Assembly (NCBI GenBank): GCA_024403275.1
Contig: JAKSSD010000003.1
Coordinates: forward strand, 1-64,000
Source: Lachnospiraceae bacterium
GTDB taxonomy: Bacteria > Bacillota > Clostridia > Lachnospirales > Lachnospiraceae
Length of the DNA stretch: 64,000 nt
Direction: 5' to 3'
In this document: one piece after another, positions 33,452-43,441 of the stretch
Layout of the letters: the number at the start of each line of letters is the position of its first letter
Numbering within the stretch: the first letter of the stretch is position 1
Translations under genes and position numbers: made by a program
Notes under the pieces: generated by a model
What the model saw: only the letters and a program-made list of their open reading frames with translations
Database searches by the model: none
Told to the model about the DNA's origin: nothing

Positions 33452-35766
33452 TAAAATTTAAAAATTTTAGAATAGTGGCATTAGCACTTTCTGTAGCTCT
33501 TATGTTTTGCTCTTGCCAGAATGCTCAAGAAATACCAGAGTTGATTGAACCAGCTGTAGGTGTGACAACTTTCAGACCAGTTACAAGAGAGAATATAGGT
33601 GATGTAAAAGTAATTCTTGGAACAGTAACACCCAAAGAGTACTGTCACTATTACAAGAAAATTGTAAAGATTGATGAGATTTGCGTTGAATTGGGCCAGT
33701 ATGTTGAAAAGGGCGATGTTCTTGCAAAGGCTGATATTGATTCACTTAAGAGTCAGTTAGAGGATTTGAATGCCGAGCTTAAGCTTCTTAATGATGAGCA
33801 TGATGTAAATAATCAGATATATGAAAGTCAGTTGAAAATGCTCGATTATGAGAAGAACTGGACTGAATATAAGAAGAATCTTGGAATGGCTGATGATAAG
33901 GATGTAGAGGCTGTTGATCAGAGTTTAGAAATAGCAAAAGAAAATCATGCATATGATGAAGAACTGTATGAATATATGAAGAAGAAATATGGTGAAAGCA
34001 TTGCAGATTTAAATGAGATGATCAGTGATGGAACATTGAAAGCCAAACATTCAGGATACGTTACATATATTAAGAGTTTCAAGAATGGTAATAGTGTTGG
34101 TATTAATGAAAATGTTGTAATCGTTTCTGATTATGAAGATACATATATTAAGTCAGATATTTTCACTCATGTTTATCAGTATAGAAAGTATGAATGTAAA
34201 TATGCTTTGGTGCATGGAAAAGAAATTCCTATAGAGGAATATGATTATACAGATAGTGAAGTATCTTATGCAAAGTCTCAGAAGATGAATATGGTACTTA
34301 GATTCAACCTTCTTGAAGATTCAGATTTAAAGGTTGGTGACAGAGTGGCAATGACCTTCAGGAGATACAATAAGGAAGGTGTTCTCACAATAGGTAAAGA
34401 TTCTTCTTATGCTGACGAGGAAGGTACATTTGTATATGTTAAGGCTGACGATGGAGAAGTAGAAAAAAGATACTACGAGGCAGGTATCAATAGCCAGTAT
34501 GAGATCGAAGTTCTTAGCGGTCTTGAAGAGGGCGAACTTGTAATGTATGAGCAGTCTTCAGCAAAGCCAACAGGCAATCTAGAAGAAATTGAAGCAAAGA
34601 TTGGAGAGGTTTCAACACTTGATAACTTCAAAGGAGTTAAGAGAGCAGAGAAACAATCAACATTATATACAGCTCCTGAGAAGGGCGTTATCAAAAAACT
34701 TTACGTAAGAAGCTTTGATGAGGTCAAAAAGGGAGATCCTTTGTATGAGATTGAAATTGATTCTCAAAAGGGAAAACTCACAGAGATTAATAATAAAATT
34801 AAACACTTAAAGCAGAATTATGAAGCAGGTGTTGAAGATTATAACAAGCAGAAGAAAGATATTGAGAAAGCTATCAGTGATAATAAAGGCAAGATAAATG
34901 AATTGTCTCAGTATCTTGATAATATTAATGCTCAGATAAATTCAGGCACATTGCCAGAAGATAAATTGGGCGAGGCATATTCACTTAAGAGTACATATGA
35001 GTACACAATTAATGCTTTGTATAGCTCAACAGATATGTACAACAGAGGTATTTATCTTCTTGAAGAAGATTTGAAGGTCCTTGAAAACAACAAAATTAAT
35101 GCAGATAAAGAGTACAATACTCAGAATGCAGCCCTTCAGAAACAGTATAATGAGCAGAAAAAGCTTAATAATGGAACTGGATATAAAACAGTTTATGCTG
35201 AGGCAGATGGTGAGGTTAATACTGTAAAGCCTTCGGAAGGTAACAGAGTTGAAGCAGGAGATGAGATTATTCTTACGGCAAACTATTACGATGATCTTGT
35301 TTGTCTTGGATCAAAATACGACTCAATGCCAGTAGGATATCAGTTTAAGATTACCGATGATAAAAATTCTTATACTGCAACATGCGTATCTCCAGTGATA
35401 AAAGATGCTTATGTTTTCACTGAGGATGGAAAGGTTTGCAGTACTTACTGTGCTACCACAAAGGGTGGAACATTTACAACTAAAGTTGATGATGAGAAAT
35501 TCTTTGACATCAACCTGTCAGAATATAAAGCTGCTATTGATGTTTATCATATTGATTCATTTATAGTTGTTCCAGGAGCATATGTTTTCTCGGAAACTGA
35601 TTTTGAAAATAAAGAATATTTCTTTGTTTGGAAGAAAGAAAACGATGAAATTATTAAGAAATACATCCAAAGACCAGAAAAGAATCTTGCACTTGGCAAT
35701 GACGCCAATGTGGTAGTAATTAGTGGTATAGATGTTGGTGATATTCTTGTGAAACAGGGGAAATAG
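33448..35766 (+). CDS. Large tandem membrane-fusion lipoprotein of the ABC export system
   Basis: A 772-residue lipoprotein (lipobox ending in CSC, probably Cys23) built as two adaptor units in one chain. Unit one has the lipoyl-like hairpin VKIDEICVELGQYVEKGDVL (about 72-91), a coiled-coil pair, and LKAKHSGYVTYIKSF. Unit two starts near residue 400 with YTAPEKGVIKKLYVRSFDEV, has a long coiled coil (about 430-585), and closes with YAEADGEVNTVKPSEGNRV near 588-606. Twice the length of a normal MacA-type adaptor. It probably spans the thick wall space between the permease and the outside. It ends 5 bases before the permease gene. Confidence 0.85.
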   Translation: MIKFKNFRIVALALSVALMFCSCQNAQEIPELIEPAVGVTTFRPVTRENIGDVKVILGTVTPKEYCHYYKKIVKIDEICVELGQYVEKGDVLAKADIDSLKSQLEDLNAELKLLNDEHDVNNQIYESQLKMLDYEKNWTEYKKNLGMADDKDVEAVDQSLEIAKENHAYDEELYEYMKKKYGESIADLNEMISDGTLKAKHSGYVTYIKSFKNGNSVGINENVVIVSDYEDTYIKSDIFTHVYQYRKYECKYALVHGKEIPIEEYDYTDSEVSYAKSQKMNMVLRFNLLEDSDLKVGDRVAMTFRRYNKEGVLTIGKDSSYADEEGTFVYVKADDGEVEKRYYEAGINSQYEIEVLSGLEEGELVMYEQSSAKPTGNLEEIEAKIGEVSTLDNFKGVKRAEKQSTLYTAPEKGVIKKLYVRSFDEVKKGDPLYEIEIDSQKGKLTEINNKIKHLKQNYEAGVEDYNKQKKDIEKAISDNKGKINELSQYLDNINAQINSGTLPEDKLGEAYSLKSTYEYTINALYSSTDMYNRGIYLLEEDLKVLENNKINADKEYNTQNAALQKQYNEQKKLNNGTGYKTVYAEADGEVNTVKPSEGNRVEAGDEIILTANYYDDLVCLGSKYDSMPVGYQFKITDDKNSYTATCVSPVIKDAYVFTEDGKVCSTYCATTKGGTFTTKVDDEKFFDINLSEYKAAIDVYHIDSFIVVPGAYVFSETDFENKEYFFVWKKENDEIIKKYIQRPEKNLALGNDANVVVISGIDVGDILVKQGK

Positions 35767-35771
35767 TAGGT

Positions 35772-38624
35772 ATGTTTAGATTTATAAGATTTAAAATAGC
35801 AAATAAAAAATGGCTTAATTTCAGTTTGCTTATAGGTATTGTGCTTTTGTCTGCATTCCTGGTGGTTTTCCCAATGTTTAAAGAGGGAAGCCTTGATAAG
35901 CTGATACAGACAATGATGACAGAAAGCCTGGAAAAGAAAAATGTATTTCCAGCTGCCATGGAAACATCAAATAAAATAGATATTCCAGATTACAAAACAA
36001 CAGACCAGGTACTTGAATTCATGAATGGATATGAGAAGACCTGGACAACATATGTTGACTGCGATGTAGTTTCAAGACAACAGAGACTCCATGTTGCACC
36101 TGGATATATTGATGACTCATTATCTGGAAGATCAAGACAGTTTTATTTCACATATTATGATGAGTTTAACGAGCATAGCAAAGTCGTTTATGGTGTGAGA
36201 CCAGAGGATGCTTCTGAAAGTACAGATGAGAATGTAATTAAAGCTTTAAAAGAAGGAGCAATTCCATGTACAGTTTCTCAGTATACAATGGATAATGAAG
36301 GTCTTGCTGTCGGACAGGTATTTGAATACAAATTCAAATATAAAGATAACGAAGAACGCTGGTCTTTGGTAATAGTAGGAATTGTTGAAGAGAAGGAAAA
36401 TGACGGCTATTACTGGCATCACAGACTTGCTGAGAATAACAGGGAATTATATTTCACAAAAGAGCAGTTCACAAAAATGATTCCATATTTCACAGAACGT
36501 GGTGGAATATATTATGAGGAAACAATTCTTCTCGATTATACTCAGATTGATTCAACTAATGCTGAAAACTATTATTCATATTTAAAGCAATTCAGAAAAA
36601 TGGATAAGGGCTATAAAGATAATTTCCTTGATTTGCTTGGAAGCTTCCTTGAATCAAGAAAAACTATCAATATTGTTTTATTTACATTTGAGCTTCCTAT
36701 AGTAGCACTTCTTCTTTTGTTTATTTATATGATTTCAAGCCAGATCCTTGAAATGGAAACAGGAGAAATCGCAATGCTTAAGAGCCGTGGTGTAAGTAGA
36801 TTTCAGGTTATCAGACTCTATCTCTTACAGTCAGCAGTTATTTCTTTTGCAGGTTCATTGATTGGATTGCCTATAGGTTATGTTTTCTGCAAAATCGGCG
36901 CTAGTACGGATTCGTTCTTAGTATTTGCACTTAAGGATACATCAATTTATAAGCCAAATGTTCAGATGCTTTTGTTTGCTGGTATAGGATTTGTTTTGGC
37001 GCTTTTATTTATGACAATTCCAGTTATTTCATTGTCTAAATATACAATTACTGAAAGAAGTACAAGAAAGATTGCAAAACGTTCAGTTGCTCTTTGGGAG
37101 AAGTTCTTTGTGGATATTCCTATACTTGGAATCTCATTGTATCTTCTTTACAACTATTTAAAACAGAGAGAATCAATTTCTCTTACAGTTATAAGTGGAG
37201 GCAGTATTGACCCAGTTATATTCTTGGATTCATCTTTGTTCATTATAGGATGTGGTCTGCTTGCGTTAAGACTTATTCATCTGATTGTTAAACTGATTTA
37301 TAAGATAGGTGATAAGAAATGGAAGCCTGCAGAATATGTATCATTCCTTCAGATTATCAGAAATTCAAGAAAACAGGGATTTATCTCTGTATTTCTCGTA
37401 ATGACTATTGCAATGGGTATTTTCAATGCGAATCTTGCAAGAAGTGTAAATGAGAATATGGAACAAAGAACAGAATACAATCAGGGTTGTGATTACAGAT
37501 TCGCTGAGAAATGGGGTGTATTCACAAAGACTGATATGTCAACTACTGAGACTCTTTGGAATTATACAGAACCTGATTTTAGAAGATTTGATGTATTAAA
37601 AGACCTTGGCGTTGAGAAAATGACAAGAGTACTTATTGATAATAAAACAGAAATTAAGGTTGATGCAGTGAAAGAAGCAAATGTAATGCTTATGGGTATT
37701 AGCACCAAGGAATTTGGTGAGACAGCAGAGCTTAAAGCGGGATTAAATGATGTTCACTGGTACAATTATCTTAACGATTTAGGTCAAAAACCTGATGGAC
37801 TTATTATTTCTTCAAATCTTGCTGAAAAACATAATATTCAGGTCGGACAAAAGATTACTTATTCAAGATATAGTCCTATAAGTAGCCAGAAGTTATATGC
37901 TTCTTCAACAGGATATGTAGTTGGAATAGTAGATGCTTTCCCGGGATACGAATCTACTGTTTATGTTGAAAATGCTGATGGAACAGTTACCAAGAGGGAA
38001 AACTTCCTTATAGTTGCAAACTATCAGGTTGTAATGAAGGATTTCAGAATGAGACCTTATGAAGTCTGGATGAAATTATCAGATAAGGCTGATCCAGAGG
38101 CAATAACAAACACTCTTAATGAAATGGGAATCAGAACTTATTTCACACAGAGTACAGAGGAACTTATAAAAGAACAGAGAAATTCAACTCTTATTCAGAT
38201 TACAAATGGTATGTTCTCGATAGGATTTATTATTTCTATTACAGTGTGTGGTGTAGGTTTCCTTATTTACTGGATTCTTACTATCAAGGAAAGAGAGCTT
38301 ATTTACGGTATATACCGTTCAATGGGTATGACCATGGGAGAAATAATAAGAATGCTTATTGTTGAGCAGATTTTCAGCTCGATTTTTGCAGGAACAGCAG
38401 GATTTGGTGTAGGTATGCTAACAACAGTTCTTTTCACCAAGCTTATATCTGTTGTATATCTTCCAAGAATTCACAATATTCCAATTGAAGTTATCTTCAA
38501 ACCGGAAGACAGTATTAAGATGTTAGCTATTGTAGGATTTGTACTTGTTATATGCTTTATTGTAATTTGCAGACTCATTAAGAATATGAATATTACAAAG
38601 GCATTAAAACTTGGTGATGATTAA
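35772..38624 (+). CDS. FtsX/MacB-like ABC transporter permease
   Basis: A 950-residue integral membrane protein. I count about ten hydrophobic helices: one at residues 14-35, a group of three near 300-425, two in the 445-515 region, one near 535-555, and three at the C terminus (about 815-945). Between them lie two large extracytoplasmic domains (about 40-295 and 560-805), a double-FtsX layout. MLKSRGVSRFQVIRL and GIYRSMGMTMGEIIRMLI are the typical coupling-helix regions that touch the ATPase. It is the membrane part of the export system with two ATPases downstream. Confidence 0.9.
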   Translation: MFRFIRFKIANKKWLNFSLLIGIVLLSAFLVVFPMFKEGSLDKLIQTMMTESLEKKNVFPAAMETSNKIDIPDYKTTDQVLEFMNGYEKTWTTYVDCDVVSRQQRLHVAPGYIDDSLSGRSRQFYFTYYDEFNEHSKVVYGVRPEDASESTDENVIKALKEGAIPCTVSQYTMDNEGLAVGQVFEYKFKYKDNEERWSLVIVGIVEEKENDGYYWHHRLAENNRELYFTKEQFTKMIPYFTERGGIYYEETILLDYTQIDSTNAENYYSYLKQFRKMDKGYKDNFLDLLGSFLESRKTINIVLFTFELPIVALLLLFIYMISSQILEMETGEIAMLKSRGVSRFQVIRLYLLQSAVISFAGSLIGLPIGYVFCKIGASTDSFLVFALKDTSIYKPNVQMLLFAGIGFVLALLFMTIPVISLSKYTITERSTRKIAKRSVALWEKFFVDIPILGISLYLLYNYLKQRESISLTVISGGSIDPVIFLDSSLFIIGCGLLALRLIHLIVKLIYKIGDKKWKPAEYVSFLQIIRNSRKQGFISVFLVMTIAMGIFNANLARSVNENMEQRTEYNQGCDYRFAEKWGVFTKTDMSTTETLWNYTEPDFRRFDVLKDLGVEKMTRVLIDNKTEIKVDAVKEANVMLMGISTKEFGETAELKAGLNDVHWYNYLNDLGQKPDGLIISSNLAEKHNIQVGQKITYSRYSPISSQKLYASSTGYVVGIVDAFPGYESTVYVENADGTVTKRENFLIVANYQVVMKDFRMRPYEVWMKLSDKADPEAITNTLNEMGIRTYFTQSTEELIKEQRNSTLIQITNGMFSIGFIISITVCGVGFLIYWILTIKERELIYGIYRSMGMTMGEIIRMLIVEQIFSSIFAGTAGFGVGMLTTVLFTKLISVVYLPRIHNIPIEVIFKPEDSIKMLAIVGFVLVICFIVICRLIKNMNITKALKLGDD

Positions 38625-38635
38625 GGAGGCTTGAG

Positions 38636-39322
38636 ATGAGTAGTATTATTAGAACAGAAAAAGTACGAAGAAGCTTTCCAATCGGAAACCGTGAAATGTT
38701 AGAGGTTTTAAAAGGAATAGACTTCGAAGCCGAAGAGGGCGCGCTTACAATATTAAAAGGACGTTCAGGTTCGGGTAAAACAACATTATTAAATATCCTT
38801 AGCCTTCTCGATGATCCTACATCAGGAAAGGTCATTATTGAGAGTCGTGATATGCACTCATTAAGCCTTTCTCAGAAGGAAAAATTCAGAAGATATAATA
38901 TGGGATTTGTATTCCAGTCTGTAGCGCTGGTTCCTATTATGACAGCTTATGAAAATGTTGATTTTGCATTAAAACTTGCCAATTACACAGGCGACAGAGA
39001 TGCCAGAATCAGGGAAGTGTTATCAATAGTTGGACTAGAAAAGAGAATGTCTCATATGCCAGCACAGATGTCAGGTGGTGAACAGCAAAGAGTTGCTATT
39101 GCAAGAGCGGTTGCACATAAACCTAAAATCATATTTGCTGATGAGCCTACCGGAGCACTTGATACTGCATCTGGACTTGCAGTTATTAAATTATTTAAGC
39201 AACTTATTGAGAAGGAAGGAATTACAATAGTAATGACTACCCATGACCCTAATCTTATGTGTTTTGGTGACAGGGTTTATGAGATGGAAGATGGAGAACT
39301 GAGTTATGTTCCAGCAGAATGA
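38636..39322 (+). CDS. ABC transporter ATPase (LolD/MacB type), first of two
   Basis: A 228-residue ATPase. Walker A GRSGSGKTT near residues 41-49, Q-loop FVFQSVALVPIMTAYENV, signature [15 protein letters not shown], Walker B IIFADEPTGALD. The LolD/FtsE/MacB group powers lipoprotein release or mechanotransmission and peptide export. AAGGAGG precedes the start. It overlaps the second ATPase by 17 bases. Confidence 0.94.
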   Translation: MSSIIRTEKVRRSFPIGNREMLEVLKGIDFEAEEGALTILKGRSGSGKTTLLNILSLLDDPTSGKVIIESRDMHSLSLSQKEKFRRYNMGFVFQSVALVPIMTAYENVDFALKLANYTGDRDARIREVLSIVGLEKRMSHMPAQMSGGEQQRVAIARAVAHKPKIIFADEPTGALDTASGLAVIKLFKQLIEKEGITIVMTTHDPNLMCFGDRVYEMEDGELSYVPAE

Positions 39323-40244
39323 TGAAAATATAATGGAAATTGAAAATGTGCAGACAGAACAGGAAAGCATTCTTGTATGTGATGGCCTTGTAAAAATCTA
39401 CAAAACAGAAGATATTGAAGTTCTTGCTCTTCAGGGCCTTGAGCTTGAGATTAAAAAAGGTGAGCTTGTTGCGATTATTGGTAAATCGGGTTCAGGCAAA
39501 TCAACCCTGCTTAATATGATTGGTGGTCTTGAAAAACCAACAGCAGGAAGATTATATGTAGATGGTAATGATTTATTTGCTATGTCAGAGAAAAATCTGG
39601 TTTTGTACAGGAAAAATCTAGTAGGCTTCGTATGGCAAAATAGTGGTCAGAATCTTTTACCATATTTTACTTCACTTCAGAATGTCGAGGCTCCTTTGTA
39701 TTTTGATAAAATGAGCCAGAAGGAAAGAAGAGAGAAGGCGATGGGCCTTCTTAAGCTTATTGGTATTGATCATAAGGCAGATGCATATCCATCACAGATG
39801 TCAGGTGGTGAGCAGCAAAGAGTTGCCATAGCAGTAGCTCTTGCACATAGCCCAAAGATTCTTCTTGCCGATGAGCCTACAGGTGCGGTAGATTCTAAGA
39901 CTTCTAATATGATTCAGGATATTTTTAGAAAAATTAATGAAGAATTAGGAATTACCATTATTATTGTTACTCATGACTTAAGCCTTGCTAATAAGGTGTC
40001 GCGTGTTATTATGATTGCCGATGGTAAGATTAGTACGGAAAAGATTATGAAAGCTGAGTATAGAAGCCAGCTTGATTCACTTACAACTGAAAACCTGGCA
40101 GAAGTTGAATCACATGAGGAATATTCAGTACTTGATAAAGCAAGACGTGTTCAGCTCTCTGAAGAATCCTTGAAGCTTGCGGGAATTGATAGTAACAAAG
40201 TAAGAGTTGAGGTACAAGACGGAAAGATTATTATTTCCAAATAA
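39306..40244 (+). CDS. ABC transporter ATPase (LolD/MacB type), second of two, with C-terminal extension
   Basis: A 312-residue ATPase, longer than the first: the core (Walker [10 protein letters not shown], signature [15 protein letters not shown], Walker [13 protein letters not shown]) spans residues about 25-245, and about 65 residues follow that contain a highly charged segment and end in [14 protein letters not shown]. Having two different ATPases with one permease suggests a heterodimeric motor. ATG 39306 lies inside the previous gene; ATG 39333 is an alternative. A terminator follows. Confidence 0.93.
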   Translation: MFQQNDENIMEIENVQTEQESILVCDGLVKIYKTEDIEVLALQGLELEIKKGELVAIIGKSGSGKSTLLNMIGGLEKPTAGRLYVDGNDLFAMSEKNLVLYRKNLVGFVWQNSGQNLLPYFTSLQNVEAPLYFDKMSQKERREKAMGLLKLIGIDHKADAYPSQMSGGEQQRVAIAVALAHSPKILLADEPTGAVDSKTSNMIQDIFRKINEELGITIIIVTHDLSLANKVSRVIMIADGKISTEKIMKAEYRSQLDSLTTENLAEVESHEEYSVLDKARRVQLSEESLKLAGIDSNKVRVEVQDGKIIISK

Positions 40245-40256
40245 GAATAAGACATG

Positions 40257-40290
40257 AAAAAGGGGCTCTTTTGAAGAGTCCCTTTTAAAA
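40257..40290. terminator. Bidirectional terminator between the export operon and the DUF6320 gene
   Basis: AAAAGGGGCTCTT pairs with AAGAGTCCCTTTT (one G-T pair), with A-run on one side and T-run on the other. It serves both convergent transcripts. Confidence 0.85.
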
Positions 40291-40296
40291 TGCAAT

Positions 40297-40977
40297 TTAT
40301 ATATGAAAACGTTTCTTGAATTCTTCGATTGCGGCACGTCTGTTAAATACCATAAGACCCATAAAGGCAAGGCAGTTGATTACAAGACATACAGACCAGC
40401 TAATAGGTGGTAATCCAATTACAATCAGAATAATAAACCATGGAATAATTCCTGCAAAAATATTTTGGAACATAAAGATGAGCGAATGTTCTGTGAAATG
40501 CTTGTCTACAAAGGAAAGAACAAAGTTTGCTACAATATTTCCACTTAATAATACAGGAATAATATACTCTAAAGTAATAAACAGGTACGGTGTGTCCCAG
40601 ACAAGGTATATGTAGAATTCTGTAAGTAGCGAAAGTACACATACAGCTAACACCGATACAAACAATATCTTTAAAAGATTATAATGCTTTTTGATAATGT
40701 TCTCTAAAATCCATCCGCTTCCTAACAACCAGGCTAATACTATCGGGCTCCAGCTTGGATGATCGAAGGTAAAGAAGATGAAATCTAAAGCAAGGTTTAT
40801 AAAACAAACAGCAAGTACTGAAAATACTACTATTCTGAAAGCTTTAGTCCTTTTGGTATTCAGTTTTAACTTAGGCCAGTATTCCCTTTCTCCTTCGCCT
40901 GTCAGACTGTTCTGACATAGAGGACATCTGGGAAGATCACCACCAATATTCACTTTGCAGTGAGGACATTGTTTCAT
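40297..40977 (-). CDS. DUF6320-type membrane protein with zinc ribbon
   Basis: A 226-residue protein. Cys4, Cys7, Cys18 and Cys21 form a zinc ribbon (CPHC and CPLC). After a linker come six hydrophobic helices from about residue 48 to the end. The arrangement matches DUF6320 proteins of Clostridia. It is the third gene of a reverse-strand cassette with an HxxxD acyltransferase (17 bases upstream) and an alpha/beta hydrolase. The function is unknown; the cassette order is familiar from Lachnospiraceae, and an envelope or acylation role is a guess. Confidence 0.85.
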   Translation of the reverse strand: MKQCPHCKVNIGGDLPRCPLCQNSLTGEGEREYWPKLKLNTKRTKAFRIVVFSVLAVCFINLALDFIFFTFDHPSWSPIVLAWLLGSGWILENIIKKHYNLLKILFVSVLAVCVLSLLTEFYIYLVWDTPYLFITLEYIIPVLLSGNIVANFVLSFVDKHFTEHSLIFMFQNIFAGIIPWFIILIVIGLPPISWSVCLVINCLAFMGLMVFNRRAAIEEFKKRFHI

Positions 40978-40994
40978 AATTTCCCTTTCGATGA

Positions 40995-42251
40995 TTAATC
41001 AATAATATCATTAGAATATACGGTAACAGGAATTTCATTATCAGTGAAATTCTTAATGAAATCCTTAAGTATCTGAGTGTTACGATAAGCACTGCTTATT
41101 CCAAGTACAAGATCATCCTTGTAAGTACTGCAAACAATAAACAAAGTAGAAGTACTACAGAATGCTGCATAGGATTGAATATAATCCGAAACTCCTTCTG
41201 GAAGAGAAAGCTTACCAAGATTAGAGTAGGTAGCAGTGACTCTTTTGGAGTTTCTTCTTGTAACAAAATTAACAACAGGATTTTTGAGAACAAGAGGTAC
41301 ACATCTTATGAACCAGTGAGTTTCAAGCTTTTCGAAATTGTCCATTCTTTCAGCTACTACTTCTGGATCAAGCTGTTCTTTTAAATCTGCGTTGAACTGA
41401 AGTGCAACTTCTTCTAAAGTATCCTCCGCTTTAAAAATCCTTGATACATTAATTGAGTTGAAGAAGTTTCTTGATGTCTGGGAAGGATAGTAATTCCTTA
41501 AGTTTACAGGAAGACTGATAGCGACTGGCATTTTTCTTTTAAATGCAGGCATGTCTTTGTAAATAGACATCATAAGAAGTGAACACATATATGAAGTTAA
41601 AGAAACGTTTAATTCCTTTGACTGAGCTAAAACATCCTTTACAGGCATATGAATCTCGAGAAACTGAGTCTGATTGTAAGGATGCTTAGCACCTCTTATA
41701 GCATAGGCTTTTTTCTGAGTCAGAAGTCTCTTGAAATTTTTACGCTTCTGATGGAAATGCTTGAAACTATCCTGAGCTCTGTCTGCCTCTGACGCACCAG
41801 AAAACATAGGAGCATCTGGGAATGAATCCGGATATTTTAACACCAGATAACGGTTAATAATTACATTTAAGAAATCTATTGCACCATTTCCGTCAGCGAT
41901 TACATGACTAAAATCGAGATTAATTCTATTGTTAAAATAAGTAACCCTGTAATGAAGCTTACCGAAGGTCTTATAGTCAATTAACATTGGGCATGGTCTG
42001 TCACATTCTTCAGTAGCAACAGGGATGTCATCGGTGGACTCCATGTAATGCCAAAAGTATCCACGAAGAATTGTAACCTGATACTGTGGTCTGTCCAAGG
42101 CTGCCATTTTTAAAGCCTCGTTAAGAAGGTCAGGATCGACCTCCTCCTTCAGAGTACAGGATATGCGAAAAGATCTGGTATCTCGCTCGTTAGCGGATGC
42201 CAGAAAAACTTTTGCTACATTATCAATTCTGTACCAGGTTTTACGTGCCAT
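40995..42251 (-). CDS. HxxxD acyltransferase (alcohol acetyltransferase/condensation-like)
   Basis: A 418-residue protein. The catalytic motif HVIADG (residues 116-121) and a DFSHVIADGNGA context are those of the chloramphenicol-acetyltransferase/condensation-domain superfamily. The region LPVNLRNYYPSQTSRNFFN is the other conserved block (solvent channel loop). It would transfer an acyl group to a hydroxyl or amine. It lies between an esterase-like gene and DUF6320, so acylation and deacylation enzymes are side by side. The acceptor is unknown. No signal peptide or membrane helix. Confidence 0.85.
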   Translation of the reverse strand: MARKTWYRIDNVAKVFLASANERDTRSFRISCTLKEEVDPDLLNEALKMAALDRPQYQVTILRGYFWHYMESTDDIPVATEECDRPCPMLIDYKTFGKLHYRVTYFNNRINLDFSHVIADGNGAIDFLNVIINRYLVLKYPDSFPDAPMFSGASEADRAQDSFKHFHQKRKNFKRLLTQKKAYAIRGAKHPYNQTQFLEIHMPVKDVLAQSKELNVSLTSYMCSLLMMSIYKDMPAFKRKMPVAISLPVNLRNYYPSQTSRNFFNSINVSRIFKAEDTLEEVALQFNADLKEQLDPEVVAERMDNFEKLETHWFIRCVPLVLKNPVVNFVTRRNSKRVTATYSNLGKLSLPEGVSDYIQSYAAFCSTSTLFIVCSTYKDDLVLGISSAYRNTQILKDFIKNFTDNEIPVTVYSNDIID

Positions 42252-42263
42252 TTATATCTCCAA

Positions 42264-43256
42264 TTAAAATAGTTCATCAATAAAATCGCCAATTGAATCA
42301 AGGGCTTTTGAGGCTTTCTTAATAGGCATCATCTGAAATACATGCCATGCATCTTCATATTCTTCTAAAGTTGCAGAAACGCCTTCTTTGATTAATTTAT
42401 CAAATAAATTGTAAGAGTCTGATTTGAGTATTTCGTTGGAGCCTACCTGAATAAGTACAGGTGGGAAATCAACGAAGCTTGCAAAGAGTGGACTGTATTC
42501 AGGTTTGGAATAATCAAAGTCGGAATCGTTCATCTTTACATCATTTGCAAAATCATCATTGTAAGAATCGTTAAGACCTACGTATGAATAACGGGCTGTA
42601 GCTATATATTCATAGGTTAACATTGGATCGATTGATTTACAGGTGTGATAGGATTCGCCAGACATAGTCAAATCTGTCCAAGGGCTCATCAATACGATTC
42701 CTTTAGGCATTATTCGATTCTTGTAAGTGAGCCTTAAGGCTAACTCAAGTGCAAGGTTACCACCGGCTGAATCACCGATTAGTACAACTTCTCTTGCACC
42801 ATAACCTAACTGCATAATGTAATTCCATACCGTCATAGCATCTTCAATTGCAGCTGGATATGGATTCTCAGGAGATAATCTGTATTCGAAAGAAATAACT
42901 GCGAGTCCTGAGTGAAGGGCGAGCTTGGAGGCGAGAATTCTTGCATATTTAAGACTTCCACATGTGTAACCGCCGCCATGACAATACATTATGATATGTC
43001 GGTTGTTATATTTATAATTAGGTCTTACCCATTCTGCGGGAATACCTTTAATATTTAAGGATTCAGTTTCAATGCTTCTTGATGGAGTAGCGAGACTGCT
43101 GAAGCGGTCTTGGCCCTGACGCTGTTTCTTAATATCATCAAGGTCTAAGGAATCTCCAGATGATGAAACGGAGTGAACTGATTTAATTGCTTTCATCAAA
43201 AGACTCATTTGCGGGTCTTGTGATTCTGGTGTTCCAATAGAAACGATTCTTCCCAT
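42264..43256 (-). CDS. Alpha/beta hydrolase of the hormone-sensitive-lipase family
   Basis: A 330-residue esterase. The oxyanion motif HGGG is at residues 93-96 and the nucleophile elbow GDSAGG at 161-166 (Ser163); the His of the triad is probably in DAWHVFQM near the C terminus, and an Asp lies in the preceding segment. This is the bacterial HSL/esterase group IV that hydrolyses short acyl esters. It is the first gene of the reverse-strand cassette and is divergent from the radical SAM gene, with 185 AT-rich bases between, in which I see no strong promoter. Confidence 0.92.
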   Translation of the reverse strand: MGRIVSIGTPESQDPQMSLLMKAIKSVHSVSSSGDSLDLDDIKKQRQGQDRFSSLATPSRSIETESLNIKGIPAEWVRPNYKYNNRHIIMYCHGGGYTCGSLKYARILASKLALHSGLAVISFEYRLSPENPYPAAIEDAMTVWNYIMQLGYGAREVVLIGDSAGGNLALELALRLTYKNRIMPKGIVLMSPWTDLTMSGESYHTCKSIDPMLTYEYIATARYSYVGLNDSYNDDFANDVKMNDSDFDYSKPEYSPLFASFVDFPPVLIQVGSNEILKSDSYNLFDKLIKEGVSATLEEYEDAWHVFQMMPIKKASKALDSIGDFIDELF

Positions 43257-43441
43257 AATATTACTCCAAACAAAGGCAAAGGATGCCTAATAAACATTAA
43301 CTACCAATTTAAAATTATAACACATTAACAGGATAATAGAAATATATAAAAGCATTACCTATAAATGATAAAATAAAAGAGTGAAAATTATAGGTCAAAT
43401 GCTTTATAATATATAAAGATACGAATAGAAAGAGAATAAGT

